Shown here one piece after another: positions 12,801 through 24,800 of a stretch of DNA of 64,000 nucleotides. This DNA comes from Chionis minor (lineage: Eukaryota; Chordata; Aves; Charadriiformes; Chionididae). The position numbers and the translations under genes were made by a program. Below the pieces are notes generated by a model. That model saw only the letters and a program-made list of their open reading frames with translations. It did no database searches and was not told the origin of the DNA. How positions within the stretch are numbered: the first letter of the stretch is position 1; every line of letters starts with the position of its first letter. The stretch covers positions 598,307 to 662,306 of the forward strand of contig VZSF01010132.1 in the NCBI GenBank assembly GCA_013398295.1, written 5' to 3'.

Positions 12801-15800
12801 GAGCAGAAAAGGCTTTGAGTGTTTGGCAACAACCAAAAACCTCAGTGTGCTACCAACAGTGTTCCTATCCCAAACCCAAAACATAGCACTGCACCAGCTG
12901 CTAGCAAGAAAGTCAACTCCATCCCAGCTGAAACCATGACATGGGGGATGTTTCTGAAACCTACAAATTCCAAAGGGCTTTGGCTAAATTACTAAAAAGT
13001 AGAGTAGAATGAAATTTAGGGCATATGTAATTACTTTGATTTAGTGTGGTACAGTAATAGATAGTGTGATTAATTTACTCTAATGCACTGTTTTGCCTTT
13101 ATGTAATCTCTTTAGGCTATCAGTACTGAACTTGAAGATGCAATACGTGAAAAAGAAGAAATGAAAACCAGGGTTCATAATTATATAGCTGAAGTTTCAA
13201 GATTTGAGACCTTGATGGCTTCGAAGGTAAAAGTATAATCCGTAGGCAGTCATTACTGTTTTCAATAAATCCATTGGGTTTGGATTATAACATCTTCTCA
13301 TTAGGGTATAGTAAACAGATTAAGAAATGTGTGGTTTGGGTCCCGTTCTCCCTGCCTGTCCTATTTCCTTCTTTTATTTTTTTCCTTCTTTCCTCTGCAG
13401 CATTTCAAGCTACTGGTGGATTCATATAAAACCCTATTAGATCTGAAGCACTGATAAATTCTGGCACATCACAATTTCATTGATTATGTCTCAGTTGGCC
13501 ATAACACTGTAGGATGACAGACAAGTCATATTTGAATGTTATTTTGCTTTCTCAGTTTTGACAAGGCAACTAGTAAAATATCTGATACTATTTCATTATT
13601 GTAGACAACAAGCTGTTTATGTGATGGTTTTTAATATTTGCCACTTTTTAAAAAAAGAAATTTTATACGTAGTTCTGCAGGAAAGTGTAAAAATAGCACA
13701 TTGGAATGTTTTCTCTAGGAATGATAAGAGTTCAGAGGTTTTGCTCTACTGACAAAACAGTGCTCTTGTTAAATGTGTTTTATCCTGATACTTGGATTCA
13801 AAAGTGTGACGTGTGTGAATTAGAACTTACAATCATTTAAAACAAATAGAATTTACGTCAAGACAACATGAACCTGCAAACTTATTATGTGACTTTAAAT
13901 AAGAAAGAATGAGTTCTGATATGACTTTGACTTGCACATCTGGATGAATGCATGTAAATTCAACCACTTTTTACAAGTCGAAACTGAAGCGTAGAGAAAA
14001 AAATAGGTTCAGTAGTACGTTAGCTTAGAACTCTCAATTTAAAACGTGCAAAGTTTAGTTTTTAAGAATTTTATAATATATGTCCGAAGCACTTCAACTA
14101 CAGGTGTGGCCACATCTTTGGCAAACGAGAATCCAGTTACTCAAGTCAGGTATCAAGAAGCTGTATATACAGCCAGTGAACAATGAAGAAAGGTTGGTTT
14201 CAGGATTTGTCCAGTATTGCACCCGAATGTTGCTTGTGGAGACAAGGATTTACTTTTCATGCTTAATCATGAATTTCTGTTTCCTAATACCCTGCCTCGT
14301 TCTGTCTGTACCTTCCAAGTTCTGCAGGAAACACAGAAGGAATGTCAAAAACAGGAGCCTTCCTCATTAGATAAATCTGATTCATACTAGCAATATGCTT
14401 ATCCCACTGTGCGCTACATGAACAGGAGAAGAAGGGAATGAAGCTAAATAAAGAAGAAAAATTAATCAGTGCCTTATAATGTGCACTGGCAGTTGGGCCA
14501 AATTAAATTCACAGGCAACATTTGTTCTGTCACTGCATAACTTGTAAGCACTAAAGCTCGCAGTTTTGTACTTTGATGATGGACTGCTTAGGGGCGTGTA
14601 TGCCCAAATAGGTTATCAGTCTTTCAGGCACTGCTGTAATATAAATATTTGTAAGAGTGCAGTAAGTAAAAGAGCTGAAAATGGACTCCTGCTGGAATTT
14701 CTTGGAAAGGTCAGCACTAGGATCAGTATATCTCAGTAATGTGACCCTTGACAAGGCAGAGAGATCCAAAATAACCCTTCCCCTGGGACCCTTGAAACTC
14801 ATCAACAATTGCTAAATGTACATGCTTCAATTTAATAAAACTCAATGCCATCACCGTATTACTTACTATTTGGACTTGCAAAAGAGATGATGCCCTTTAG
14901 TAATTGCCAGGTAGTGGGATTAAGAAAATGGACAAAGATCTACTTTCTTCTGGGGGAAAAAAAAAAAAAGGATATTGTAGGGAGTAGGCATGAAATAAGA
15001 TAATAAGATCAAGCAACTTGAAGGTATATTGCTCATTGCAGAGTGATTTACTGTTTCATCTAGGAAAAAGAAAACCAGGATTTGTTAGAGAAGTTCCGAA
15101 TGCTCCACACACAAGCTGAAGGCTGGGAATTGAAGGCTCATCAAGCTGAAGGAGAAAACAGCTCAATGCGGCTTGAACTCCTTTCTGTAGATACAGATCG
15201 GAGACATCTTCAAGAGAGAGTAGAACTTCTGGAAAAAGAGATTCAAGGGGTAATAACTTGAGCAATGAAATCCTGCCAAGGAAAGTGGGATACATTCAAG
15301 TGTATTTTAATAAAGTCAACATGCTATTTTTAATGCTTTAATGGAAAATAATTCCTATAGATGAATGTTTCAAGTGCGAACACTTGAGTTTTTGAAACAG
15401 TAACTGATTTGGTTAGATGTGCTTTCTTTCTCCCTTCCCTGCTTTCCAAAAGTTAGTCTCACCGCATATATTTTAATACTTCTAGATCTCTTCTGTTGGG
15501 TTATTTGCTATTATGTTATCGTCTCTCTAAGAACCATTTGTTTAGTTGCTTCAAAATATTTGCGTATAGTTTTATGTGTATTTTGTCAGCTAGTTTTATG
15601 AGTATTTTGTAAGCTTCGTTCTTACATTTTTCTTGAAGCTTTGAATGAAGTATTTGAAGCACTGGTGGCTGGAGTAAAGGTAAAAATCTGGTAGTGGTAG
15701 TCCAAATCCAGAATCAGGATTCTGTAATACTGAAACCTAGACCAATAGTATAGAAAATAATGAGGTTGATATTTTAGAAGCAGTAACTTCATGGAGATCA

Positions 15801-18800
15801 AGGAAGTTTTAGAGTATGATAGTTATGGATTGACCGTATTTTGTCTCATGCTTGTAATTGGCCTCAAGATATGCTAGGGGTGATTTAGGATGGATACTAG
15901 GAAAAATTTCTTCACAGAAAGGGTTGTCAAGCAGCGGAACAGGCTGCCCAGGGAAGTGGTGGAATCACCATCCCTGGAGGTATTTAGAAGCCGGGCAGAC
16001 GTGTTGCTGAGGGACATGGGTTGGTGGTGGACTTGGCAGTATTAGGTTGATGGATGGACTCAATGATCTTAAGGGTCCCTTCCAGCCTAGATGATTCTGT
16101 GTTTCTACGAATTAGTCAAAAAGAGTTAGAGACTTTAATATTGTAAGCTGAGTAGAAAACAGATTGTATTTTGGGGGTTTTAAGCGTTTAATTCTTTTCT
16201 GAAGCTGGAGTCCAGCCTCAATCCACTCTTGTATAGGACTCGTATAGTTCTTCAGGATGGTGATTAAAAATTGCACAGATAGCTTATTCTTAGCTGTGAT
16301 TTAGAGACAGGAAGAAAGGAATGTGATATAAATATATAATTTTATAGGGAAAGATAATTTTGAAGGGAAAAGAAAGTATTAAAAAACCCTGTTATCCAAC
16401 AGGGAACTGTTAACGTTTAATACTGAAGGGGTATCCATATTTGTCTCTGTTTAGCATCTCGTTGCACATCAAGCATACGAATCTCAGATCTCCTCCACTA
16501 CAAAAAATAAGGCCAAATTGGAAGAGGACATAAAACGTGCAAATCAGGATAAGTCTTCTGTGTTGGCAGACCTGGCTTCTGTGAAGGAACTCTGTGTGAA
16601 ACTTGAGTCTAACAAAGAACTTCTATCTCGACAGCTGACATCCAAAAGCATGGATTATGAAAGGGTAAGCAGCAAAGGCAAATTTAATTTGCTATAATAA
16701 AATATCTTCCCTTGCTTTTAATGTTTTTTGGAGAAAAGGACAAATTACTTCTGAGTGCAAGGTAAGTTAATTTACCTCACTAGTATTGCATTTATATATA
16801 AATTATAAATTTTGAAGTATTTAGATCTGTATCTGTGGTTTTTTGTACAGAAAGAGGGAGTTTATTTCATTCATTATGACTACAAAATGTGGCAGCGTCA
16901 GTTTTTGCTATACCACAGAGACAAATTATTTTTATTTTATGTACTGTTTTTTAATTTGCTCAAATTTTCAACTTTAATAAAATGATACTATTCTTTTTAT
17001 TTAGATATGAAAGACTTTTCCCTAGCAGATTTTTTCCAATGAAATTGAAATTTAGGTTCAGGTGAAGTTCATTAAATATCTTGAAATAGTTTAAACAGTT
17101 CTAAATATCCATTATTTCTGAACTTTTTTCTTTACAGCTGATAGTTGTGTCTTTACTTATAGTGACTTGATCAGGCTTTCTTTTACTGTAATATTCAAGA
17201 CCTTGAGAACAGTAGTTCTCATCCCCACAGAATTTGTTTATATTCATATAACTGATGAGGAAAACAAGCCTTCCTACATTCTCAGCAAAAGCCAAGAAGC
17301 TAATTGTGAGCTAACCTAGTCTAACAGAATGAAGTAGAGTAAATACTACTTTTGTACTTGTGCAAAAGCTTACTGCTTTTAAAAGCCAATTAATGTTCTG
17401 AGTACTTATCTAAGGATTTCCAGCAGTCAGCAATCCATCTCTCAGTAAAACGTTTGACAGATGTGCAGCTTGAATGGTTTTGAAGTAAGTATAGTTTTAA
17501 ATAATTGTAGGCTTTAATTTGTTTTGTGGGCTCCGTTTCCTATCTATTTTTATGAAACTTCTAATCATTTCAGTTTTTATAACAACTCTTCACGAAAGAG
17601 AACTCTCTGTGGATGTAAACCAGTGTAATAATAATGTATAAAATTTATGCCCTAGGTTCTAGGTGAATTAGAAGATATAAAATCAGAAGCAGAGTTGCTG
17701 AAAAAGCAGTTATCCAGTGAGAGACTTACAGTTCAGAATCTTGAAAAATTGCTGGCTGCTGGTAGAGAAAAAGAATTTCAGAACCATGTAACATCCCGTG
17801 AGAAAGATTCCCAAATTCAGTTATTGAAAGAGAAGCTAACACTCGCTGACAGCAAACTGTAAGTTTTAACAGGTGTATGTATGTGTTATGTGGTTGTCAC
17901 ACAGAAAGGGTTTATTTGTAAACACTTACTCACAAAGTCAAATTCTTGATGATGTTCAGTATGGCTGAGCAGATTTTTGCAGCAATGTCTTTTGGCCTTT
18001 CATGGCACCATTTATGTAAAGTTTCTTTACATATCTTTGATATCTCTTCCATTAATTGGCACTCTGGTGGGCGTCAGTGTAGTACAAACAATAATCTTAA
18101 ACAGGACTTCCAAAGGAAACCTACTCTGAAAGGAAGGAGCATCCTGCTGAGTTTTCAGAGTTTTGAGAATAAGCACTCAGTTTCTCTCTGGATTTGTCCC
18201 CAGTCTGACTCCAGAAAGTTTCCTTCACTTTCTCTGCTGGTCGTGACTGTCTTGCATCAGTCAGGCACAGGAGACGATACCTTTCCTGAAGTTCACACGT
18301 CTGGTGTAACTCTGCCATCTTTTCTGTGCAGTCACTAAAATCCTTTCCTTCCGAGCCTCTTAGTGGATGTAACTACCTAATAGCAAGGTAGTTGATCTGT
18401 TGCAGAAATTATTTCCACTACAGAACCAGACAACCCGTGATAATTTGTAAATATTTTTAGCTGTCATCTAATACATCTCATAAATATAAGTATGCATGGC
18501 AATATGGTTTGGATATTTAACCTTTGCATCAGAGTGCATCAATTCTTAAAATATATAACCACCTCTCTCAAGGGTTCTGATTTTCTCCCTAGCTTCAGGA
18601 AGCAATCTAATTCAACTCTGCTTTTTAAGCAAAAAATCGTGGTTTTATTTGGCTTTGAAGAGTTTAACTACGAGTTTAATTATTAAGAGAACCCAAATTT
18701 TCTTAGTCTTGAACTGTATTTTATGTTGTTACATTGAAGAGTATTCTGAAGTCCTAACTCCTTTAGAACAATGTGGATTCATAAAGCATCAGAAAGCAAA

Positions 18801-21800
18801 TTGAAAGTACAATTTTAATATATATATATTGCTCACGAAAAATACCAAGTAGGTAAAATCCATGGTAAATGTGAATTGTATACCTACTGAAGATGCCCGC
18901 TGTCCTTACTTTGATTAAAGAATTGCTTACGTAATAAATAGTGAAGTCACAGTGCTTTAAAAAAGCAAGAGTATTTTTGCTGCTATTAATATTAACTCCT
19001 AAGGAAAAAGTCCTGTATCACTTATTGTTCCTTTGAAATGGAACTGAACCTGATGCCTACGCTAGATGTGGCCAGCACTTTCCGTTATAGCTAAGTGCAA
19101 CTTCTTATGCTGTGCACCCGCCTAGAGTAGAAAGAACTTTTTAACACTCCTACAGAAGAAAGGTGAATCTGTTTGGAACAATGAAGTTAAGGGCGAGGGG
19201 AGGGGAATTTTGTGTGTATGAAACTCAGGTATGAGAGAACTGGGGGGTTTAAAAACTTTTTCTTCATGGTATGAAGCAGGGAATTTGAAGTTTCTATGAC
19301 ACCTGTCATCGTGACGTGATAATTGTCTTGAGGACATATTAACCAGTGACCATAGTGATATCTGCATTGAATAGCAAGAAGGAGGAGTGGCAGCTGAACG
19401 TAGAGGGTGGTGAAGAGTAAAGTCAAAGTAGAATTTCAGAAAAACAGGTACACCCATTTAGGAAACACCAAGGTAGGGAGAGAAAGAAAACACATGGAAG
19501 GCAAAAGGACAGATAACACGTCCCTATGAAATACAGAATATAGCATACCTAAACAGTTAAAAGCTATCTCTAACTTGGTGATGCAGATGTGCAAGAAAAC
19601 CACTTTTGGTTGGTTTTACTTACCAGTCGTGATGGTCCACCTCAAGTAGCAGTGATCTCAATGAATCTGTAGACGATGACACTATCAGTCGCCCCTGTGC
19701 AACTCATTGCTTCATGTTTTAGAATTGCTGAGGTTTGTTTACTTGGGGGAAAAAGTTAATTGCATACAAAGAACACAAACAAATGGAATATCCTGACTAT
19801 GAAATTAAATGTGAAAGTTACAAAACCACCCCTCCAAAAAAAAAAAAACCAAACAAAAAAAGGAAAGAAGGGGATTTTCATTTAACTTTAATTTTGCTTC
19901 TTTGTGTACAAACATTATAAAAGTGTTTAAATAACTTCATAATAATTTTTTCACTATTTTGCTGCTACACGCATTGTAGAGTTCCTTTCTTCTTTGTTGT
20001 AGATGTCAGTACGTGAATTGTTAATAGAATGGGGTATTGCAGGAAGAAGGAAAATGTTCTCTTGGAGGAATAGTGGCTATTGTATTGAATTGTTTTGCTC
20101 TTTATCTCAAAGGGTCTGCATATTGCTAGGCAGATGCTCAGGTGGGAGAACTAGTTGTGTATACACCGTATTTTCTACTATTCTGTTTGTAGTAGTTGCA
20201 GTCTAAAGAACAGGAAGTTCAAATGTTCACAGCTGTGACTGATGTTTATGACGATTATGTTTGTGTCTTGCGAGATACAAAAATGATAGTGCAGTAAATG
20301 AGATCTTGAGGCTCTACAGTGACTATTAAATAAACAGAGAATATTGGGTATTAAAACTACTTGCTGAGACCTATCTGTATCTAGATGTCCCGTGAAAAAA
20401 ATAGTATCTTATTATACGATTATTACTGTGCATAGGGGTTCCAATTTAAAATATTTCTTAATTTTTGAGTGATTAACTTCATGATCTTAATCTTGTTGAA
20501 ATGACATTGACATGGAATAACCTCAGAACTCACAAAACTGTTTGCTTTTTTTCTTTATTTTGCAATAATATTGGGCCCTGAATTCTTACCTCCATCCTGA
20601 AAGCATATGCCTGTCTCTGAAGGACTTAGACTAAGATATCATCGAAAGCCAGTCCTCTTGTCTTCTGCATCTGTTCTCAACATACTGGATCAACATACTA
20701 TTCTAGGAATTTTACTGATGAACAGGGAACACAGGAAAAAATATTCTGCGCTTCTTTTTGGATCAAATCTCTTGAGTAGTTTGCATCTTCCTGGAGTCAG
20801 AGACCAGCGGGTGCCAGACAGGATGTCTGTGACTGAGCTAGGAGTGGAACTCACTTTTCAGAATTCAAGTCCAGTGCTTAAGCAATAAACTAGTACGTCT
20901 TTGCTTCTCCAGAAGTGACTTTAGAGCACTCCACCTCATAATGGCTTTGAAGACTCTGTGGAATAACATAGCTGTCTAGATTCTGCTTTAGTCAACTTAT
21001 TTTACACTCAGTGATTATTTCTTCTTTAAAACTTGCTTTATGATGGAATTAGTGGTGTTTTGCAACCAAGCATTGAGTCGACTGAGCTGATGATTTGCTA
21101 AGAAGTATATTTAATTATATTACTCAAGGTTTTCAAGGCTGCTTTTTATTTTGGCTCTTGCAGTTTGAAACGGTTGGGTTTACCTTGGCTGGACGCTGGA
21201 GAAATAAAAACTAAATCTTAAAACAGCTTCCCCTCACCCCTCCCTTCTTCCAGGTTTAACTTCACTCCTGATTCCTCCATCTCCACCCCGAAAGGGTGCA
21301 GGGGGATAGGGAATGGGGATTGTGGTCAGTTCATCACATGTTGTCTCTGCCAGTCCTTCTTCATCAGGGGGAGGACTCCTCACACTCTTCCCCTGCTCCA
21401 GCGCGGGGTCCCTCCCATGGGAGACAGTCCTCCATGAACTTCTCCAGCGTGAGTCCTTCCCATGTCCTGCAGTTCTTCATGAACTGCTCCAGTGTGGGTC
21501 CCTTCCATGGGGTGTGATCCTTCAGGAACAGACTGCTCCAGCATGGTTCCCCTATGGGGTCACAAGTCCTGCCAGCAAACCTGCTCCAACGTGGGCTCCG
21601 CTCTCCATGGGTTCACAGCTCCTTCCAGGAGCTTGCTCCAGCCTGGGCTTCCCATGGGGTCACAGCCTCCTTTGGGCACCCACCTGCTCCTGTGTGGGCT
21701 CCTCCCCAGGCTGCAGGTGGATACCTGCTCCACCAGGGACCTCCATGGGCTGGAGGGGGGCAGCTGCCTCACCATGGTCTTCACCACAGGCTGCAGGGGA

Positions 21801-24800
21801 ACCTCTGCTCTGGCACCTGGAGCACCTCCTCCCCTCCTTCTTCACTGACCCGGGTGTCTGCAGAGCTGTTCCTCTCGCACATTCTCACCCCTGTCTTCTG
21901 GCTGCTGCTGCACGGTGGTTTTTTTCCCCCCCTTCTGAACTATGTTATCCCAGAGGCGCTACCACCATCGCTGATGGGCTCAGCCTTGGCCAGCGGTGGG
22001 TCCATCTTGGAGCCGGCTGGCGTTGGCTGTATCGGGCATGGGGACAGCTTCTAGCAGCTTCTCACAGAGGCCACCCCTGTAGCCCCCCTGCAACCAAAAC
22101 TTTCCCATACAAACCCAATACAACAAGCTTTCAGACCAGGTTTTGTTGATCTAAGCTTGCATTAATACAGCTTTTACTTAGATTTGATTCAGTTGTGTTC
22201 GTTTCTAGCCAGATAGTTCCAGCCTACTTGATATAATTTTGGCTGAAGCCATACCTGTTATGTTTCTATTTTTTGTGGACAGTTATTGCTTTTTTCTTCT
22301 TAAGTGTACACATAAAGACCATCTTGCATTGGAAGAGAGGATAGTAAATCAATAAATTAATGATCTAATTGTTTTGTCTGTTTTTACAAAACACGTTTGT
22401 GTTAACCTTTGTCTGAAAAAGAACATGATGTATTGTTGTGAGAGACTTGCCAGCTTCTTTCTTCTTTCTCACCTCAGGTTCTTTGAGAAACACTCTGTTG
22501 CATTCACTTTGTTCTCGCAGCTTCTAATTTGTCTTTGATTTAGTCTGTGTGAAACAACATGTTCAGTATCTATTTTTGTTTTATCTTGCTCTAATTCCTC
22601 TAAGCTCCTAGCTGACGGTGTTCAAAGAAAACTGTTGCTTCTCATGATTTTTTTTTTTAGAAGCAGCTGTAATAAAGAGGTTTCCACACTTCGGGGTAAA
22701 GTTGCACAGCTACAGACTGAAAGTGATTTTTTAAAAAGGCAACTGACAACTGAACGATTTGAACGGTAAGATGCTGTTTTTTTCAGAGAGGTGACTGTTC
22801 TCATTTCTTCTTTCCCACTTTTAAAACTGTTGCTTTTTCAATATTGAGGAATTTTTATGCAAAATTTTGTTACTGTTGTCATGCAAAATCTAATATTCTC
22901 CTCTTGAAAACTGCTTAATTAAAAAAAAACCCCACAAAACAAAAACTTAGTTTCTGAATTCCCTCATAAATGTTGTGAGTTTACCGTTGCGTCTAAAAAA
23001 AATACTCCATCTCATGACAGCAAGAAGTTGAGTGACATTACAAGAAAATAAGGCGAAGTATTGTGAAAATCACCAAATACAAATACAGGGGGGAAAAAAA
23101 AATAAGTTTTCTTCCTTTAATAGCCTGCAGGACCAAAGTTTCATGTAACTGAAATTACTGTCTGTTGGTAGAGAACGTGCAATTCAGGAAATGCGTCGGC
23201 ATGGACTCTCTACATCATCATTACGTGCTTCGCCTCCTCTCAGCTCAACATTGAGGTCTCCCTCACACTCTCCAGAACGTACCATTGTAAGGACAACTGA
23301 TCAAGCAGCAGCTGAAAAGTAAGTCATTTGATTTTAGCAGAGTGTTTCTGTTTAAGAGGTAGGTTTAAACTGTTTCTAAATAATACTTTTTTAATTATGT
23401 GAAATTCTTACACACTTTAGGTGATGCTAACTTCTTCTTTTGTTGAGTCTCCTACTATAAAATATTGATTGGAAACGATAGATGCCAAGTGCTCTCCGAA
23501 GACCATATAATGTAGCGGATTCCCATTCCTGTTTTTGTTAATAGTCTTGCACCAGCTGACAGCTTCCAAATATATATCGCCTGCTTATTGTTGCCATTAA
23601 TTATATCCAAATCTATATTGCAAATGTATTATTGTTAATAGTTATATCCAAATAACAAATGATTCATATTAAGAGAAGGGCCTTGAAATTCTCTCAAGTA
23701 CAACAATGAAGGAAAGGCACTCCATAGGAGAGAGTCCTAAAATGCATTTGAACCTTACAGATTCTCTCACTGTCTCCAAAACAAGTGCATAAAAATAATT
23801 ACTGCATTTTTCATTGTTAGTGCTTGAATGCTATGAATGTCTAAGATCATGGTCATGAGAGCCCATAAAAAAGAATCAAAATCAACCTCTCCCCTGTTCA
23901 TTTTCATTGACGTTTTTATTCTTTCAGAGATCATTGTTGCTTTAGATGATGTATGTTACTTGTTACAGGCCGGATTATTGCTTTTTATCCTGTCTGTCCT
24001 GTACTGCCTAATAAATTGCAGTGAAAAGTGGAAGGACAGGGAGAAACAGTGATTCTTTTTGGAAATACATAGGCTATAACAGCTATATAATATAAAATAA
24101 CAGCTCATGAATCTAACTATCACCTGCTTAACTCCAAGAAACAGAATTCCAAACTGATAAGATTTTAAACTTTATTTTTGTTGGTAAATACATATGGCTT
24201 GTTCTGAAGCTTACTTTTGTTAACAGAAACACAGGTTTCCTCAGAACTGAGGTTGGTGTGGCATGGTCCACATTGTCAGCAAATTTTCTTCTGCCAGTTT
24301 TTGGACAAAGCAAAACAAGGAAACTGTAGCAGATGAGATATTGGTAGTGGGGATGAAACAACAGTAGTGGTGAACGATTAGGCAAACCCTGTTATATTGC
24401 AAATCAACATTTTGATTGAGAAAATGTTAGATAACGTATTTCTGAGAATTAGTAACACGATTAGAGAATTGTCTTTTAGTCTTCCTTGCTTTACAGTGCG
24501 TCCCGAGAGCAGAAAAATAGTCCAGTTGCTATACTTGAAGAATACTACGTAGTGAACTATTTTTATCCGACTATTTGCATGCTTAGTTTTAACAATGACA
24601 GCTCTGCACCATATCAGAAAATGCACCTTTTTCATGAAGTATGTATTTTTAATGAAAGTGGTTTTAACATATGAATTCACATGCACTTTTAATTTTTTAC
24701 TATCCTGCCTTTTAAACCTATCAATGGATTATTACATTAGAATGATCTCAGAAGCACTATCACCATCTTTCACCCTACTTATTTTTCCCTTGCTGGGAGC

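Noticed and set aside
21313..22149. 278-codon open reading frame
   Set aside because: It lies within a dispersed GC-rich repeat and overlaps open frames in two other phases and on the other strand. The peptide has no domain and follows the repeat's periodic motif.
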